From: Peptoniphilaceae bacterium | GTDB taxonomy: Bacteria; Bacillota; Clostridia; Tissierellales; Peptoniphilaceae | Direction: 5' to 3' | NCBI GenBank assembly: GCA_902363535.1 | Contig: CABJAE010000009.1 | Span: 42,010 to 106,009, forward strand | Length of the DNA stretch: 64,000 bases | Shown here: piece after piece, positions 54,634 through 62,536 of the stretch | How positions within the stretch are numbered: position 1 is the stretch's first letter | Layout of the letters: each line of letters starts with the position of its first letter | Position numbers and translations under genes: made by a program | Notes under the pieces: model-generated | The model's input: the letters and a program-made list of their open reading frames with translations, nothing else | What the model was told of the DNA's origin: nothing | Databases searched by the model: none

Positions 54634-55392
54634 TTATTTTTTCAGGAAGGGCAGATTTTTCGCCCAGGTTCCGTTGTAGATCATGTGAAAGGCGTTGCCC
54701 CGATTGGCGGCATCCGCGGGATCCTGATCTTTCAGGGGCTTTTCGTCCTCTTCGTTGGTCTTGGGCTTTTCTTCATTGGCCTTGGGTTTTTCCGCCGGCG
54801 CCGCGGGCTTCACCTTGGCATTGTAGACCATGACGAAGACGTCGCCGCGGGTGGCGGATTTGTCGGGATCCAATCCGTCGACGCCTGCATCCGCGCCCAC
54901 GATGTTCATCTCCCGGGCCCAATTGATCCAGCTTGCGGGCCAGTCGGCCTTGGCCTCGTCGGCCGGGGTGAGGTCGGTTTTGGCGCCGGCCACGAGAATT
55001 TTCATCATTTCCGCATTAGAGATGTTTTTTTCCGGGCGGAAGGTGCCGTCGGGGTAGCCGACGATGGCGCTGACGCCGCCGGGATTTTTCATTTGGCTCG
55101 CCACGCGAATAAAGCCGTTGGCCCAGTGGCTCGTGGGAACGTCTTTAAAGACAGCGGCTTTTTCGGCGGCTTCAGCTTGTTTGCCGTCGATTTTTACGAG
55201 CAATGTGGCGATTTCCGAACGCTTAATGGGCGCATCCAGGCCCAAGGTGCCGTCGGGATAGCCGGTCACCACGCCGGCTTTTTGTAAGTAGGCGATTTTT
55301 TCGTCTCGACTTGCGGCAAAGGCGCCGCGGGCGGGCAAGATCAGCCCCGTGGCGAGAAATAGGACCGCCAACAATCGACAAATACGTTTCAT
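54634..55392 (-). CDS. SLH-domain secreted protein
   Basis: The 252-residue protein has a signal peptide (RGAFAAS) and three SLH repeats with GYPDGTLGLDAPIKRSE, GYPDGTFRPEKNISNAE and a third degenerate one around DGLDPDKSATRGD. A Lys/Glu/Pro/Asn-rich linker (EKPKANEEKPKTNEE) leads to a short C-terminal tail. No catalytic domain is present. It is probably an S-layer-associated wall-anchoring or spacer protein, and lies next to the other SLH gene. Confidence 0.85.
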   Translation of the reverse strand: MKRICRLLAVLFLATGLILPARGAFAASRDEKIAYLQKAGVVTGYPDGTLGLDAPIKRSEIATLLVKIDGKQAEAAEKAAVFKDVPTSHWANGFIRVASQMKNPGGVSAIVGYPDGTFRPEKNISNAEMMKILVAGAKTDLTPADEAKADWPASWINWAREMNIVGADAGVDGLDPDKSATRGDVFVMVYNAKVKPAAPAEKPKANEEKPKTNEEDEKPLKDQDPADAANRGNAFHMIYNGTWAKNLPFLKK

Positions 55393-55466
55393 GATATCCT
55401 CCGTTCTTCATTTCTTTGTTTTAGCCTATCACAGGCCGGGGAAAAGCACAATGTTCAAGGGCGCCC

Positions 55467-55841
55467 CTACGCCTTTCGCCGACCTTCCCTGTCGAAGGTG
55501 CGGCGCAGGTCCATTTCCGTTGCGGCCACGGAGGCCAAGAGATAGGCGGTTTCAAAAGCGGTGTAGATACCCAACGCATCGGCAAAGTCCGGGCGACGAA
55601 GGGCGAAAATCAACACGACGAGGGTGATCAGGGCGAGGACGCGGCCCCATCTCCGCCACCTTTCGGCGCAGGCGGCCTGTGCGTAGTCCCAAGTGTCTTG
55701 ATTAAGCATGGACATGGCGGTGCGGTAGCCGTAAGCTGCGTTAATGGTTTTCGGCGGATGGTCCAGCATAAGGCCGCCGAAAAAGACCATGATTCCCGGA
55801 ATGACATAGACGGCAAGCGCCATTGCCACTTTAAATCCCAT
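55467..55841 (-). CDS. SdpI-like membrane protein
   Basis: A 124-residue protein with three membrane segments and the SdpI motif GYRTAMSMLNQDTWDYAQ. B. subtilis SdpI gives immunity to the SdpC toxin, but short stand-alone SdpI-domain proteins are widespread with unknown roles. The start at 55841 has AAAGGAGG six bases upstream. Confidence 0.8.
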   Translation of the reverse strand: MGFKVAMALAVYVIPGIMVFFGGLMLDHPPKTINAAYGYRTAMSMLNQDTWDYAQAACAERWRRWGRVLALITLVVLIFALRRPDFADALGIYTAFETAYLLASVAATEMDLRRTFDREGRRKA

Positions 55842-55897
55842 AGGCCCTCCTTTCTCTCCCATGTGTTTTACAAAACTATTTTATCAACAATGAGGGC

Positions 55898-55924
55898 AAA
55901 ATAAAACGAGGCCCGAAAGCCTCG
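55898..55924 (-). terminator. Terminator of the double ABC operon
   Basis: CGAGGC/GCCTCG with a six-base loop and TTTTATTTT on the minus strand, about 22 bases after the last stop codon. Confidence 0.82.
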
Positions 55925-55946
55925 CTCGTTACATTTTTATGACACA

Positions 55947-56714
55947 TTACGACACGGAAAGTTTCTTGTCGTGGCTGTGGACGCTTCTCAGGAAGAGCAC
56001 CACGGCGGCGATCAGCATAAGCCCGCTCAACACGAGAGACGTTCTGAAAAACAGTTGGGAAGCGACCTGATTAAAATATTCTTCGCTTACAATCTGTCTT
56101 TGGCTTCCCATGGTATCGATCACCACTTTCGTTACCACATTTATGGCCACTTGCAGGCCGATGTAGAGCATAATGGGCCCGCCGATGCCGAAGCGGCGGA
56201 AGGGCTTTTCGCTCCCCACGCTGGTGACAAAGACCCAGGCCGCAATCCCGAAAAGTATGCTGGCAATTACAAGTAGGATAAATCCCGTAAGGTACTTTAC
56301 GCCGATGGGCGTCGTGACCAAATACATTAACTCTCGGCCTCCTTCATACAGTTCGACATTGCGGTAAGCCGGAGGGCCGATGAAGATGGCGGTCCCTAAA
56401 AAAGCGACGAACTGCACGATCAGAAACCAAAGGAACCGGCCGCCCATCACATCTTTTCCCGTCAAGGGAAGGGCGGCGAAGAAACTGCCGTAGGCGCCGT
56501 ACATGCGCTTGTAATCCCTAATGCAAAGCCACAAGGGAATGATGCTTACGCCGATGAAAAAAGCCGCGACGCCGACAAACACACTGATGGCGCCAAACGC
56601 GTTCTCTACTTCCGTGTAGCCCCACAAGAGAAAGCTGCCGAGAAGCCCCAATCCCACCATGGCGAGAAGAATCCATTTGTCTCGCTTGAAATAATAGCTA
56701 ATGAGTTTAGACAT
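55947..56714 (-). CDS. ABC-2-type permease subunit
   Basis: A 255-residue protein with six membrane segments. The N-terminal KLISYYFKRDKWILLAM and the later DYKRMYGAYGSFFAALPLTGKDVMG segment are typical of YtrC/ABC-2 permeases. It overlaps its ATPase gene by eight bases and is the last gene of the operon. The substrate is unknown; YtrA-type systems respond to cell-wall antibiotics. Confidence 0.8.
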   Translation of the reverse strand: MSKLISYYFKRDKWILLAMVGLGLLGSFLLWGYTEVENAFGAISVFVGVAAFFIGVSIIPLWLCIRDYKRMYGAYGSFFAALPLTGKDVMGGRFLWFLIVQFVAFLGTAIFIGPPAYRNVELYEGGRELMYLVTTPIGVKYLTGFILLVIASILFGIAAWVFVTSVGSEKPFRRFGIGGPIMLYIGLQVAINVVTKVVIDTMGSQRQIVSEEYFNQVASQLFFRTSLVLSGLMLIAAVVLFLRSVHSHDKKLSVS

Positions 56715-57402
56715 CGTACACCTCCCTGAAAATCGCTTCCAAATCCTTGCCGTAGCGGCCGCGCAGGGCCTCCACATCTTCATTTAAAAGCACCTTGCCG
56801 TCTCTTAAAAACACCGCCGTGTCGATAATGGGCTCGATGGCTTCCACCATGTGGGTGGAGATGATCAAGGTCGCCTCCGTATCGAAGCCGTCCAAAATTC
56901 CGTCGATGACGTTTTTCCGCGCCAGGGGATCCACGCCGCCGATAGGCTCATCCATTAAATAGAGCCGCGCCTTTCTGGAAAGCGTCAGCGCCACCTGGAG
57001 CTTGTCCTGCATGCCCTTGCTCATTTCCCGAATGCGGCGGGAAGGCTCGAGATCAAAAGATTTCAGCATGTAAAAGGCCTTTTGCCGATCGAAGTCGTCG
57101 AAGAAATGGCCATAAAGATCCACGCAGGCCTCGGCGCTTAAATCCTTGGGCAGAGGCAGGTGATCCGGCTGGTAGCTCACCATGTTTTTCGTGGCCTTGC
57201 CGATTTCTTCGCCGAAGATTTTTACCTCGCCCTTGTAGCTCATCTCGAGGCCGGCCAAAATGCGAAGGAGCGTCGTCTTCCCCACGCCATTGGACCCCAT
57301 AAGCCCCACGATGTGGCCCGGCTCCAAGGATAAATCCAGTTTGTCCAAGACGTATTTGCCTCGGTAGTCGATGTCGATTTGTTTGCACTCAACGGCCTTC
57401 AT
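56707..57402 (-). CDS. ABC transporter ATPase
   Basis: A 231-residue ATPase with Walker A GSNGVGKTT (near residue 37), signature EMSKGMQDKLQVAL and Walker B RLYLMDEPIGGVDP. The weak signature (MSKGMQ in place of LSGGQ) is common in this exporter group. It overlaps the GntR gene by 14 bases, tying the regulator to the exporter. Confidence 0.88.
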   Translation of the reverse strand: MKAVECKQIDIDYRGKYVLDKLDLSLEPGHIVGLMGSNGVGKTTLLRILAGLEMSYKGEVKIFGEEIGKATKNMVSYQPDHLPLPKDLSAEACVDLYGHFFDDFDRQKAFYMLKSFDLEPSRRIREMSKGMQDKLQVALTLSRKARLYLMDEPIGGVDPLARKNVIDGILDGFDTEATLIISTHMVEAIEPIIDTAVFLRDGKVLLNEDVEALRGRYGKDLEAIFREVYDV

Positions 57403-57766
57403 GAGACCCTCCTTTCTCCCAACGCTTGTTCAGTAATTTTACCGCTGTCTCCTGTGTCATGGACAGATCCGCCGCCACGCCGATCAATTGATCGCAGGCG
57501 TCGAAAAAGGCGTCCTTGCCCAACGTGTCGATGGTGTCTTTATTTTCCGTCACAAATTTCCCCCGCGTTCGATCCGTTTCAATGAGCGCTTCCCGCTCCA
57601 GCTCCTGTAATGCCCGCTGCACGGTGTTTGGATTCACACCGTAGATCTTCGCCAAATTTCGTACCGATTCCAATTTCTCTCCGGGAATCAGCTCCCCGGC
57701 GGCGATTTGCTTTCGAATGGTTTCGTAAAGCTGCAGATAAATCGGTCGATTGCCGTCAAATTCCAT
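57389..57766 (-). CDS. GntR-family regulator, YtrA subfamily
   Basis: A 125-residue protein with the winged-helix N-terminal domain (PIYLQLYETIRKQIAAGELIPGEKLESVRNLAK, then GVNPNTVQRALQELE) and a short C-terminal tail with no ligand domain. This is the YtrA type, which represses adjacent ABC exporters. It sits between the two ABC modules and most likely binds the paired direct repeats at 59428-59465. Confidence 0.9.
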   Translation of the reverse strand: MEFDGNRPIYLQLYETIRKQIAAGELIPGEKLESVRNLAKIYGVNPNTVQRALQELEREALIETDRTRGKFVTENKDTIDTLGKDAFFDACDQLIGVAADLSMTQETAVKLLNKRWEKGGSHEGR

Positions 57767-57777
57767 GGGCCCTCCTT

Positions 57778-58542
57778 TCAGTTTTCGTTTCCTATATCAC
57801 TTCGTTTAAATTTTCTGTTTCCTACCCAATTGAAAACGTACACCATCCCCCAGTTCAACGCCATAAACCTCAGAAAGTCCATGATGCTTCCCGAATCGAT
57901 GAGTTTATATAAATAATGTACGGGTACGAAGGGCTGAAACAAGGTAAACGACTTTAAATAAAGTCCTATCGCGTAGAATAGAATAAAGACGCCGACTGAT
58001 ACGTAGGATTTGAAATACATACTTAAACATTGCACGAGGCTGATGCCAAGAATGTAAAATGACCCGATGCCTATTATGATCAATAGATTATTTAACCAAT
58101 TCTCGCCTACGACTGTGCCGGTTGCAATCGCCATTTTTGAAAGGAATAAATAGTAACAAGCGATAGAAAATAAAACAAACGCGAAAGACACAATCCCCCA
58201 AGAAAAAGATTGAGCATAAAACTTGGCGTAATAGATTCTGCTTCGTTTGTTGACACGCGTGAGCATCATAGACAAACTATTGTTTTCTATCTCTCCTTTT
58301 AAAGTAGTCGCACTATTAATGGCGAGAAATAAGAAGATAATAAAAACCATATAGACTAAGGTGTACATATTATCGGCAAAGCTCAATCCGCTGATCAATT
58401 CAGTACTGGTATAAGTGATAATTTCAGAATGGCTCCATACCCCCATACTATAAAACAAGGGTAAGACGAACATGAAGAGTATCATAAGATTTTCTTTTCG
58501 CTTTAATTGTTTATAAAGCTCAAATCGGATTAGACGCATCAT
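57778..58542 (-). CDS. ABC-2-type permease subunit of the AT-rich module
   Basis: A 254-residue protein with six membrane segments, rich in Phe, Tyr, Ile and Asn. The first residues MMRLIRFELYKQLKRKENL are a typical cytosolic lead-in of ABC-2 permeases. It follows its ATPase by one base. Both genes use AT-rich codons unlike the GC-rich neighbours, which suggests acquisition from another source. Confidence 0.8.
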   Translation of the reverse strand: MMRLIRFELYKQLKRKENLMILFMFVLPLFYSMGVWSHSEIITYTSTELISGLSFADNMYTLVYMVFIIFLFLAINSATTLKGEIENNSLSMMLTRVNKRSRIYYAKFYAQSFSWGIVSFAFVLFSIACYYLFLSKMAIATGTVVGENWLNNLLIIIGIGSFYILGISLVQCLSMYFKSYVSVGVFILFYAIGLYLKSFTLFQPFVPVHYLYKLIDSGSIMDFLRFMALNWGMVYVFNWVGNRKFKRSDIGNEN

Positions 58543-58543
58543 G

Positions 58544-59398
58544 TTACCTCTCCTCTAAAAAAGTTTCCAAGGGATTCATTATTTTTTCAATGTTTCTAAT
58601 TCTGGTCACGGAACCGATATAGAGTAATTTTTCATTGAGCTTATCTTCCGTCACCAGAATCCGATGATCGTCTACTATTTCCGCATAACTGCTATCCACC
58701 GCCGCCGCACAATCTACCTGTAACAAGACCGGGCTTTTGATGTGAATATCGCCGTCATAACGTTTGGTTCCATCTTGAATGACAACCAACCGATTGCACA
58801 ATGACTTCACCTCGTCTAAATTATGATCGGAAAAAATGACCGCCATGTTTCGTTTCTTGACCATCTCTCTGATAAAGTCCTTCACCATGGCGCGGCCGTG
58901 AATATCCAAACCGACGAAGGGCTCATCTAAAAGCATGACTGTCTCTGAATTCAAAATGGCCTGAGCAAAACCCAATCTCTGTTTCATGCCGAAAGAATAG
59001 GACTTTACTTTTTTATGTTCCGAGCCTTCTAATCCCACAATGTTCAGAACAGATTTAATATCATCCTCCATTTTTTTGCGGTTTGTGACGCCATTTAAAT
59101 AGAAAACGGCTTCCAAATTTTCATACGCGCTGAGGTAGGGATAAAAATCAGGATTAACCGACACCCCAAACTTTTTTCTACACGCTGAATCGATGTGCAC
59201 CGCCTCACCTTCATAAAATACGGTCCCAGAATTTGGATGAATCTTTCCGGATAGGATATTGAGCAAGGTTGTCTTTCCCGCTCCATTGACGCCGATCAAC
59301 CCGACGATATCTCCCTTTTGAAGATTCATGGAAAAATTAAAAAGCCCTTTTCCGCTACCGTAATCCTTCGTTACGGACTGTATATCTAATAACTGCAA
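58544..59398 (-). CDS. ABC transporter ATPase of the AT-rich module
   Basis: A 284-residue ATPase with Walker A GVNGAGKTT (near residue 39), signature YSFGMKQRLGFAQAI and Walker B VMLLDEPFVGLD. A C-terminal extension of about 70 residues follows the H-loop (FSDHNLDE). The start codon is TTG at 59398, six bases after GGAGG. It is the first gene of the five-gene operon. Confidence 0.87.
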   Translation of the reverse strand: MQLLDIQSVTKDYGSGKGLFNFSMNLQKGDIVGLIGVNGAGKTTLLNILSGKIHPNSGTVFYEGEAVHIDSACRKKFGVSVNPDFYPYLSAYENLEAVFYLNGVTNRKKMEDDIKSVLNIVGLEGSEHKKVKSYSFGMKQRLGFAQAILNSETVMLLDEPFVGLDIHGRAMVKDFIREMVKKRNMAVIFSDHNLDEVKSLCNRLVVIQDGTKRYDGDIHIKSPVLLQVDCAAAVDSSYAEIVDDHRILVTEDKLNEKLLYIGSVTRIRNIEKIMNPLETFLEER

Positions 59399-59427
59399 AA
59401 CTTACCTCCTTTCATCTGTACTACTTC

Positions 59428-59465
59428 CTTAATACAGTCATATTGTATCGCCGTCTTAATACAGT
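59428..59465 (-). promoter_or_regulatory. Paired direct repeats, likely GntR operator
   Basis: ACTGTATTAAG occurs twice on the minus strand (59455-59465 and 59428-59438), 27 bases apart. One copy lies within the promoter spacer against the -35 box and the other just beyond the -10, an ideal place for repression. Confidence 0.7.
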
Positions 59466-59470
59466 GTCAA
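59442..59470 (-). promoter_or_regulatory. Consensus promoter of the double ABC operon
   Basis: Minus-strand TTGACA (59465-59470, perfect) and TACAAT (59442-59447) are spaced by 17 bases, about 45 bases before the TTG start. Confidence 0.85.
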
Positions 59471-59572
59471 CTCTTTTTTTGAAATTCTTCTTCGTTTTAA
59501 AGGCGTCTCCCGATTATTTTTCCAAAATTTTTCAAAATCATCCGCCGCAACCGAAAGTTGCGCCCCCGTTGC

Positions 59573-59601
59573 TTGTGCCATGTTCTTCTTTTTGTTACAG
59601 T
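59573..59601 (+). promoter_or_regulatory. Weak promoter candidate for the HTH-membrane gene
   Basis: TTGTGC and TACAGT have 17 bases between them, 38 bases before the start; both boxes match the consensus poorly. Confidence 0.3.
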
Positions 59602-59639
59602 AAATTCAGAAAATGACACAGAGAAAGAAGGTATTTCTT

Positions 59640-60149
59640 ATGTATGGTGAAAAAATAAAAGCAAAACGAAAGGCCATGGGGCTTTCGCAAGAAGACTTAG
59701 CGGAAAGACTCGGCGTCACCCGCCAAGCCGTATCCAAATGGGAAATGGACCGCGCCCAGCCCACCACGTCTAATCTCAGGGAGTTGGCCCGGGTGTTTTC
59801 CGTGGACATGGCCTATTTCATCGGCGAAGATGATTCGAAGAAAGAGCCCGCTCCCCTCAGCTCCACCGTTGTTTCCATTCTTGCCTATGCCATCGGCCTG
59901 TTCTTTTTTCTCGTCTACTATTTTGTCCTTGCCGACACCCTTTTCCATAAAAGCCCCACCTCCGCGGCCCTCATGCCCCTCACCCTTTACTTTATCCTCG
60001 CCACTGTGGCCTTTCCTCAAGCCTATAAACACGCCGGCGACCGACTGGATCATTTAGATCTTACTTTCTTTCGCCTGGTGGCCCTCCCGGCCCTCTATGT
60101 CGTCGGCCCCGTGGTGGTTCTCTATTCTCTTTTCAAAAAGAAAAATTAA
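59640..60149 (+). CDS. XRE HTH regulator fused to membrane segments
   Basis: The 169-residue protein has an XRE helix-turn-helix (GEKIKAKRKAMGLSQEDLAE, RLGVTRQAVSKWEMDRAQPT; residues 3-60), then three to four membrane segments (about 78-98, 112-130, 140-162). Such fusions may sense the membrane state while bound to DNA. The start at 59640 is eight bases after AAGAAGG; the frame is open nine codons further with no site. It is divergent from the AT-rich ABC operon. Confidence 0.85.
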   Translation: MYGEKIKAKRKAMGLSQEDLAERLGVTRQAVSKWEMDRAQPTTSNLRELARVFSVDMAYFIGEDDSKKEPAPLSSTVVSILAYAIGLFFFLVYYFVLADTLFHKSPTSAALMPLTLYFILATVAFPQAYKHAGDRLDHLDLTFFRLVALPALYVVGPVVVLYSLFKKKN

Positions 60150-60153
60150 TTCT

Positions 60154-60177
60154 CCCGCGCCCGGCGCGGGTTTTTTT
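60154..60177 (+). terminator. Terminator of the HTH-membrane gene
   Basis: CCCGCGC/GCGCGGG with a three-base loop, followed by seven T. Confidence 0.9.
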
Positions 60178-60181
60178 GCAC

Positions 60182-60206
60182 AAAAAACGGACGCCTCAGC
60201 GTCCGC
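60182..60206 (-). terminator. Terminator of the flavodoxin/DUF3793 pair
   Basis: CGGACGC/GCGTCCG with a four-base loop and six T on the minus strand, 33 bases after the DUF3793 stop. Confidence 0.88.
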
Positions 60207-60238
60207 TTTCATTCAGAATATAGGAAGGTGTCATTATT

Positions 60239-60832
60239 TTAGTATTCTTGTATTGCTTTGTTCATGACAAAGTATTTCGCTAAGTCAAATAAGAAAAAGC
60301 GCACTTTCGACAACAAGATGTTTTCGTAGCATTTCCAGTAACCGACGAATCGATGGTGTCGCCTCTGGCTGAAGGCTTCCACGTCGGAGACCGGATAGCC
60401 GAGAAAGATGCCGATTTCGTCGGGACAGCCAATTAAAAACCGTGTTTTTAATTCCGCAATGGCTTCGTCCGCGTTGGCGTAATCATAGCCGCGATTCTTT
60501 AAAAAAGCTCGGCATCTTCTGTCTGTAAGTCTGTGTTCAAGTCGTTTTCGATCGTAAAAGTAGAGAAGCAAACTGCCTTTGGGATTGATCAGCTCCGCAT
60601 ACGCAAGGGGTATGGCATGCTTGATGCTTTCGTCCTGCGCCCAACACCGGGTTAGATCTCTTGAAGGATTGACTAAGTTAACCAGAGTTCCGGTCTTTCC
60701 GCAAAAAACCGTGGGCGCCGTGTAGGCTTTTAAAATCGCTTCCAGGTAGTCTCGATCGTTGCATGTATCGCATTGGTTTAGGTAACGAACCGTGGAGTCA
60801 TTGAGCTTACGCTTCACATAATGCGCGAGCAC
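60239..60832 (-). CDS. DUF3793 family protein
   Basis: The 197-residue protein matches DUF3793 in its second half (CPDEIGIFLGYPVSDVEAF and FVGYWKCYENILLSK), a family of unknown function in anaerobic Firmicutes often found near flavodoxin genes. Two cysteine-containing segments (QCDTCND, CWAQDE) occur in the first half. The start is probably the GTG at 60832, overlapping the flavodoxin end by 26 bases with AAGGAG upstream. Confidence 0.78.
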   Translation of the reverse strand: MLAHYVKRKLNDSTVRYLNQCDTCNDRDYLEAILKAYTAPTVFCGKTGTLVNLVNPSRDLTRCWAQDESIKHAIPLAYAELINPKGSLLLYFYDRKRLEHRLTDRRCRAFLKNRGYDYANADEAIAELKTRFLIGCPDEIGIFLGYPVSDVEAFSQRRHHRFVGYWKCYENILLSKVRFFLFDLAKYFVMNKAIQEY

Positions 60833-61226
60833 TGTCTTGGCACTCCTTCACGCCGTCTTCGTCCGGCTCACCTTTACAGATCACGGTGGCGAGATACGCG
60901 GGGCCGAGTCCTCGAACTTCGTCTTCCCAGGTTTCCATCCATTCGCCGTCCGCCCAATCGTAGGAGCCGAAAAGCAGCACATACTTTCCTTTTAACAGGG
61001 GATTCACATCGTCCATGAAGGGTCGCATGGTGGTTTCTTCCAGCTCTTCTGCACCCATAGCCGGACAACCGAACGCGATCCTGTCTGCATCTTTTACCAT
61101 GGCCTCTGTTGCGTCGGCAGCTTCAATTAAAGAAGCTTCTTGACCGGCGGCTTCGATGCCTTTGGCGACTGCCTTCGCCATGGCTTCTGTGTTGCCGGTT
61201 CCCGACCAGTAAATTACAGGAATCAA
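60807..61226 (-). CDS. Flavodoxin
   Basis: The 139-residue electron carrier has the FMN phosphate loop WSGTGNTEAMA (residues 7-17) and the other flavin-binding strands (DRIAFGCPAMGAEELEE and VLLFGSYDWADGEWMETW). The start is a TTG at 61226, seven bases after AAGGAGG, which places the first beta strand at the N-terminus; the open frame continues 60 codons upstream through the leader and is not likely coding. A ~110-base 5' leader separates it from a good promoter. Confidence 0.88.
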   Translation of the reverse strand: MIPVIYWSGTGNTEAMAKAVAKGIEAAGQEASLIEAADATEAMVKDADRIAFGCPAMGAEELEETTMRPFMDDVNPLLKGKYVLLFGSYDWADGEWMETWEDEVRGLGPAYLATVICKGEPDEDGVKECQDSARALCEA

Positions 61227-61343
61227 AATTCCCTCCTTTCTACCTTGCGGCACGTTCACGCTGCACGCATTGGCATAAACGACAGAATCACCTGATATGT
61301 ACCGCAAAGAATGATTTGATAATTCATATCGTTTACATTGATT

Positions 61344-61372
61344 ATTATAGCGACCTTTTGGAATGATTGCAA
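61344..61372 (-). promoter_or_regulatory. Promoter of the flavodoxin/DUF3793 pair
   Basis: Minus-strand TTGCAA (61367-61372) and TATAAT (61344-61349) with a 17-base spacer. Confidence 0.72.
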
Positions 61373-61778
61373 GGGTTTTTTGAAACTTTTTGAGATTTAT
61401 TTTCAACTGATTCTTCGTTCCCTTGTTTCCGCGGTTTTTTCGCCTTTCATTCGTTGTGCCAAACCCGATTTTTCATGTCTTCTCGTTTGTTCATCGAAAT
61501 ATCTTCCCCGTGATTCGATTTTCACATCTTTTCGACGAGATTCGATTTTCACATCTTTTCGAATTGATCGAAAGCTATTCGGACGCGATCCGATTTTCCG
61601 CCGTCATCGCGCTTTTTTCTTTTCGATTATCGACTTTCCCTTTCCGCAACGCCTCTGTGTTAATTTCCCTTCGGCTCCTTTTCCCCTCCATTTTTTTCTT
61701 CTTCCCTTTATCTTTCCCCTTTTTTCCACACATCGGCGATTTCTTTTCCGATTCTTTACGTTTTTCGCTAATTATTTA
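61373..61778. other. Pyrimidine-rich intergenic region
   Basis: Over 400 bases without a credible gene. The plus strand is strongly T/C-rich; open frames in it lack ribosome sites and read as Phe/Ser/Arg-rich low-complexity peptides. It contains a 24-base direct repeat at 61512-61535 and 61539-61562 and nothing else I can name. Confidence 0.6.
61512..61562 (+). repeat. Two tandem 24-base repeats (27-base period)
   Basis: GATTCGATTTTCACATCTTT plus TCGA occurs twice without mismatch, at 61512-61535 and 61539-61562. Confidence 0.8.
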
Positions 61779-61806
61779 TTGTTTATCGTTAAATTGCGAG
61801 TATAAT
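61779..61806 (+). promoter_or_regulatory. Promoter of the DUF2975-HTH operon
   Basis: TTGTTT and TATAAT (61801-61806) with a 16-base spacer. Transcription would start only about ten bases before the ATG, right at the AGGAGG. Confidence 0.6.
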
Positions 61807-61823
61807 GAAAATAGGAGGTGGAT

Positions 61824-62306
61824 ATGAAACGATTACAAACCACTTTTATTGCCGTCACGTTGGCGGCGGCCATGCTTTCGACGAGTGCCTTCTTCGCCCT
61901 CATCGGCTCCATTTTAGGCAAAGCATGGGTTTTGAAAGACAGCACATTTACCATTTACCTGCCCTTGATTCCCGCGACCCTCGCCTTTTGGGGCGCGAGC
62001 GGCGCCTTTCTTCTCGCGGGGCTGGCCTTCGGCCTGTACACCACCTATTTGTACGCCAAGAGCCGCCTTTTTACTCCGGCCATGGTTCGCGGCCTGGAGC
62101 GGGTGGGATTGTGCTTTTTAGGCGCCTGCCTGAGCTTTTTGCTTCTCGCCATTTACCTGGCCGTGAATGTGCAGCTCGCCGCCCTCTTTCTGCTCTTTTT
62201 CCTTGTCGCCGCCCTTCTCGCGGCAGCAGCCCTCTTTTTCTTCCTTTTGGCCGATGCGGTGGACGAAGGCCGTATGCTCCGGGAAGAAAATGATCTGACG
62301 ATTTGA
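61824..62306 (+). CDS. DUF2975 membrane protein
   Basis: The 160-residue protein has four membrane segments (about residues 8-32, 45-72, 90-118, 122-145) and ends in a charged tail (ADAVDEGRMLREENDLTI), the layout of DUF2975 proteins, which are nearly always followed by a small YozG-type HTH gene as here. The start at 61824 is five bases after AGGAGG. Confidence 0.82.
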   Translation: MKRLQTTFIAVTLAAAMLSTSAFFALIGSILGKAWVLKDSTFTIYLPLIPATLAFWGASGAFLLAGLAFGLYTTYLYAKSRLFTPAMVRGLERVGLCFLGACLSFLLLAIYLAVNVQLAALFLLFFLVAALLAAAALFFFLLADAVDEGRMLREENDLTI

Positions 62307-62314
62307 GGTGCGCC

Positions 62315-62536
62315 ATGATTTGTGTGGATTTAGATCTCATGCTCGCCAAACGAAAAATGACCCTCACGGAATTGTCTCAGGCGGTGAATGTAAGCCTGCC
62401 CAATCTCTCCATCTTAAAGACGGGAAAGGCCAAGGCCATTCGCTTTTCCACCCTTTCGGCCATTTGCGAAGCCCTGGATTGTCAGCCGGGAGATATTTTG
62501 CGCTACGAAGGAGATGATGAGCATGACGCGGACTAA
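62315..62536 (+). CDS. YozG-type HTH regulator
   Basis: A 73-residue XRE-like DNA-binding protein (ICVDLDLMLAKRKMTLTELS, then NVSLPNLSILKTGKAKAIRF and LSAICEALDCQPGDILRY). It is the usual partner of DUF2975 proteins, forming a regulator-membrane protein pair. GAGGTG lies four bases upstream, and the gene begins eight bases after the DUF2975 stop. Confidence 0.9.
   Translation: MICVDLDLMLAKRKMTLTELSQAVNVSLPNLSILKTGKAKAIRFSTLSAICEALDCQPGDILRYEGDDEHDAD

Noticed and set aside
61338..61827. Two overlapping plus-strand frames of 134-155 codons in the spacer before DUF2975
   Set aside because: They have no ribosome site, cross a promoter, and read as Phe/Ser/Arg low complexity caused by a T/C-rich strand.
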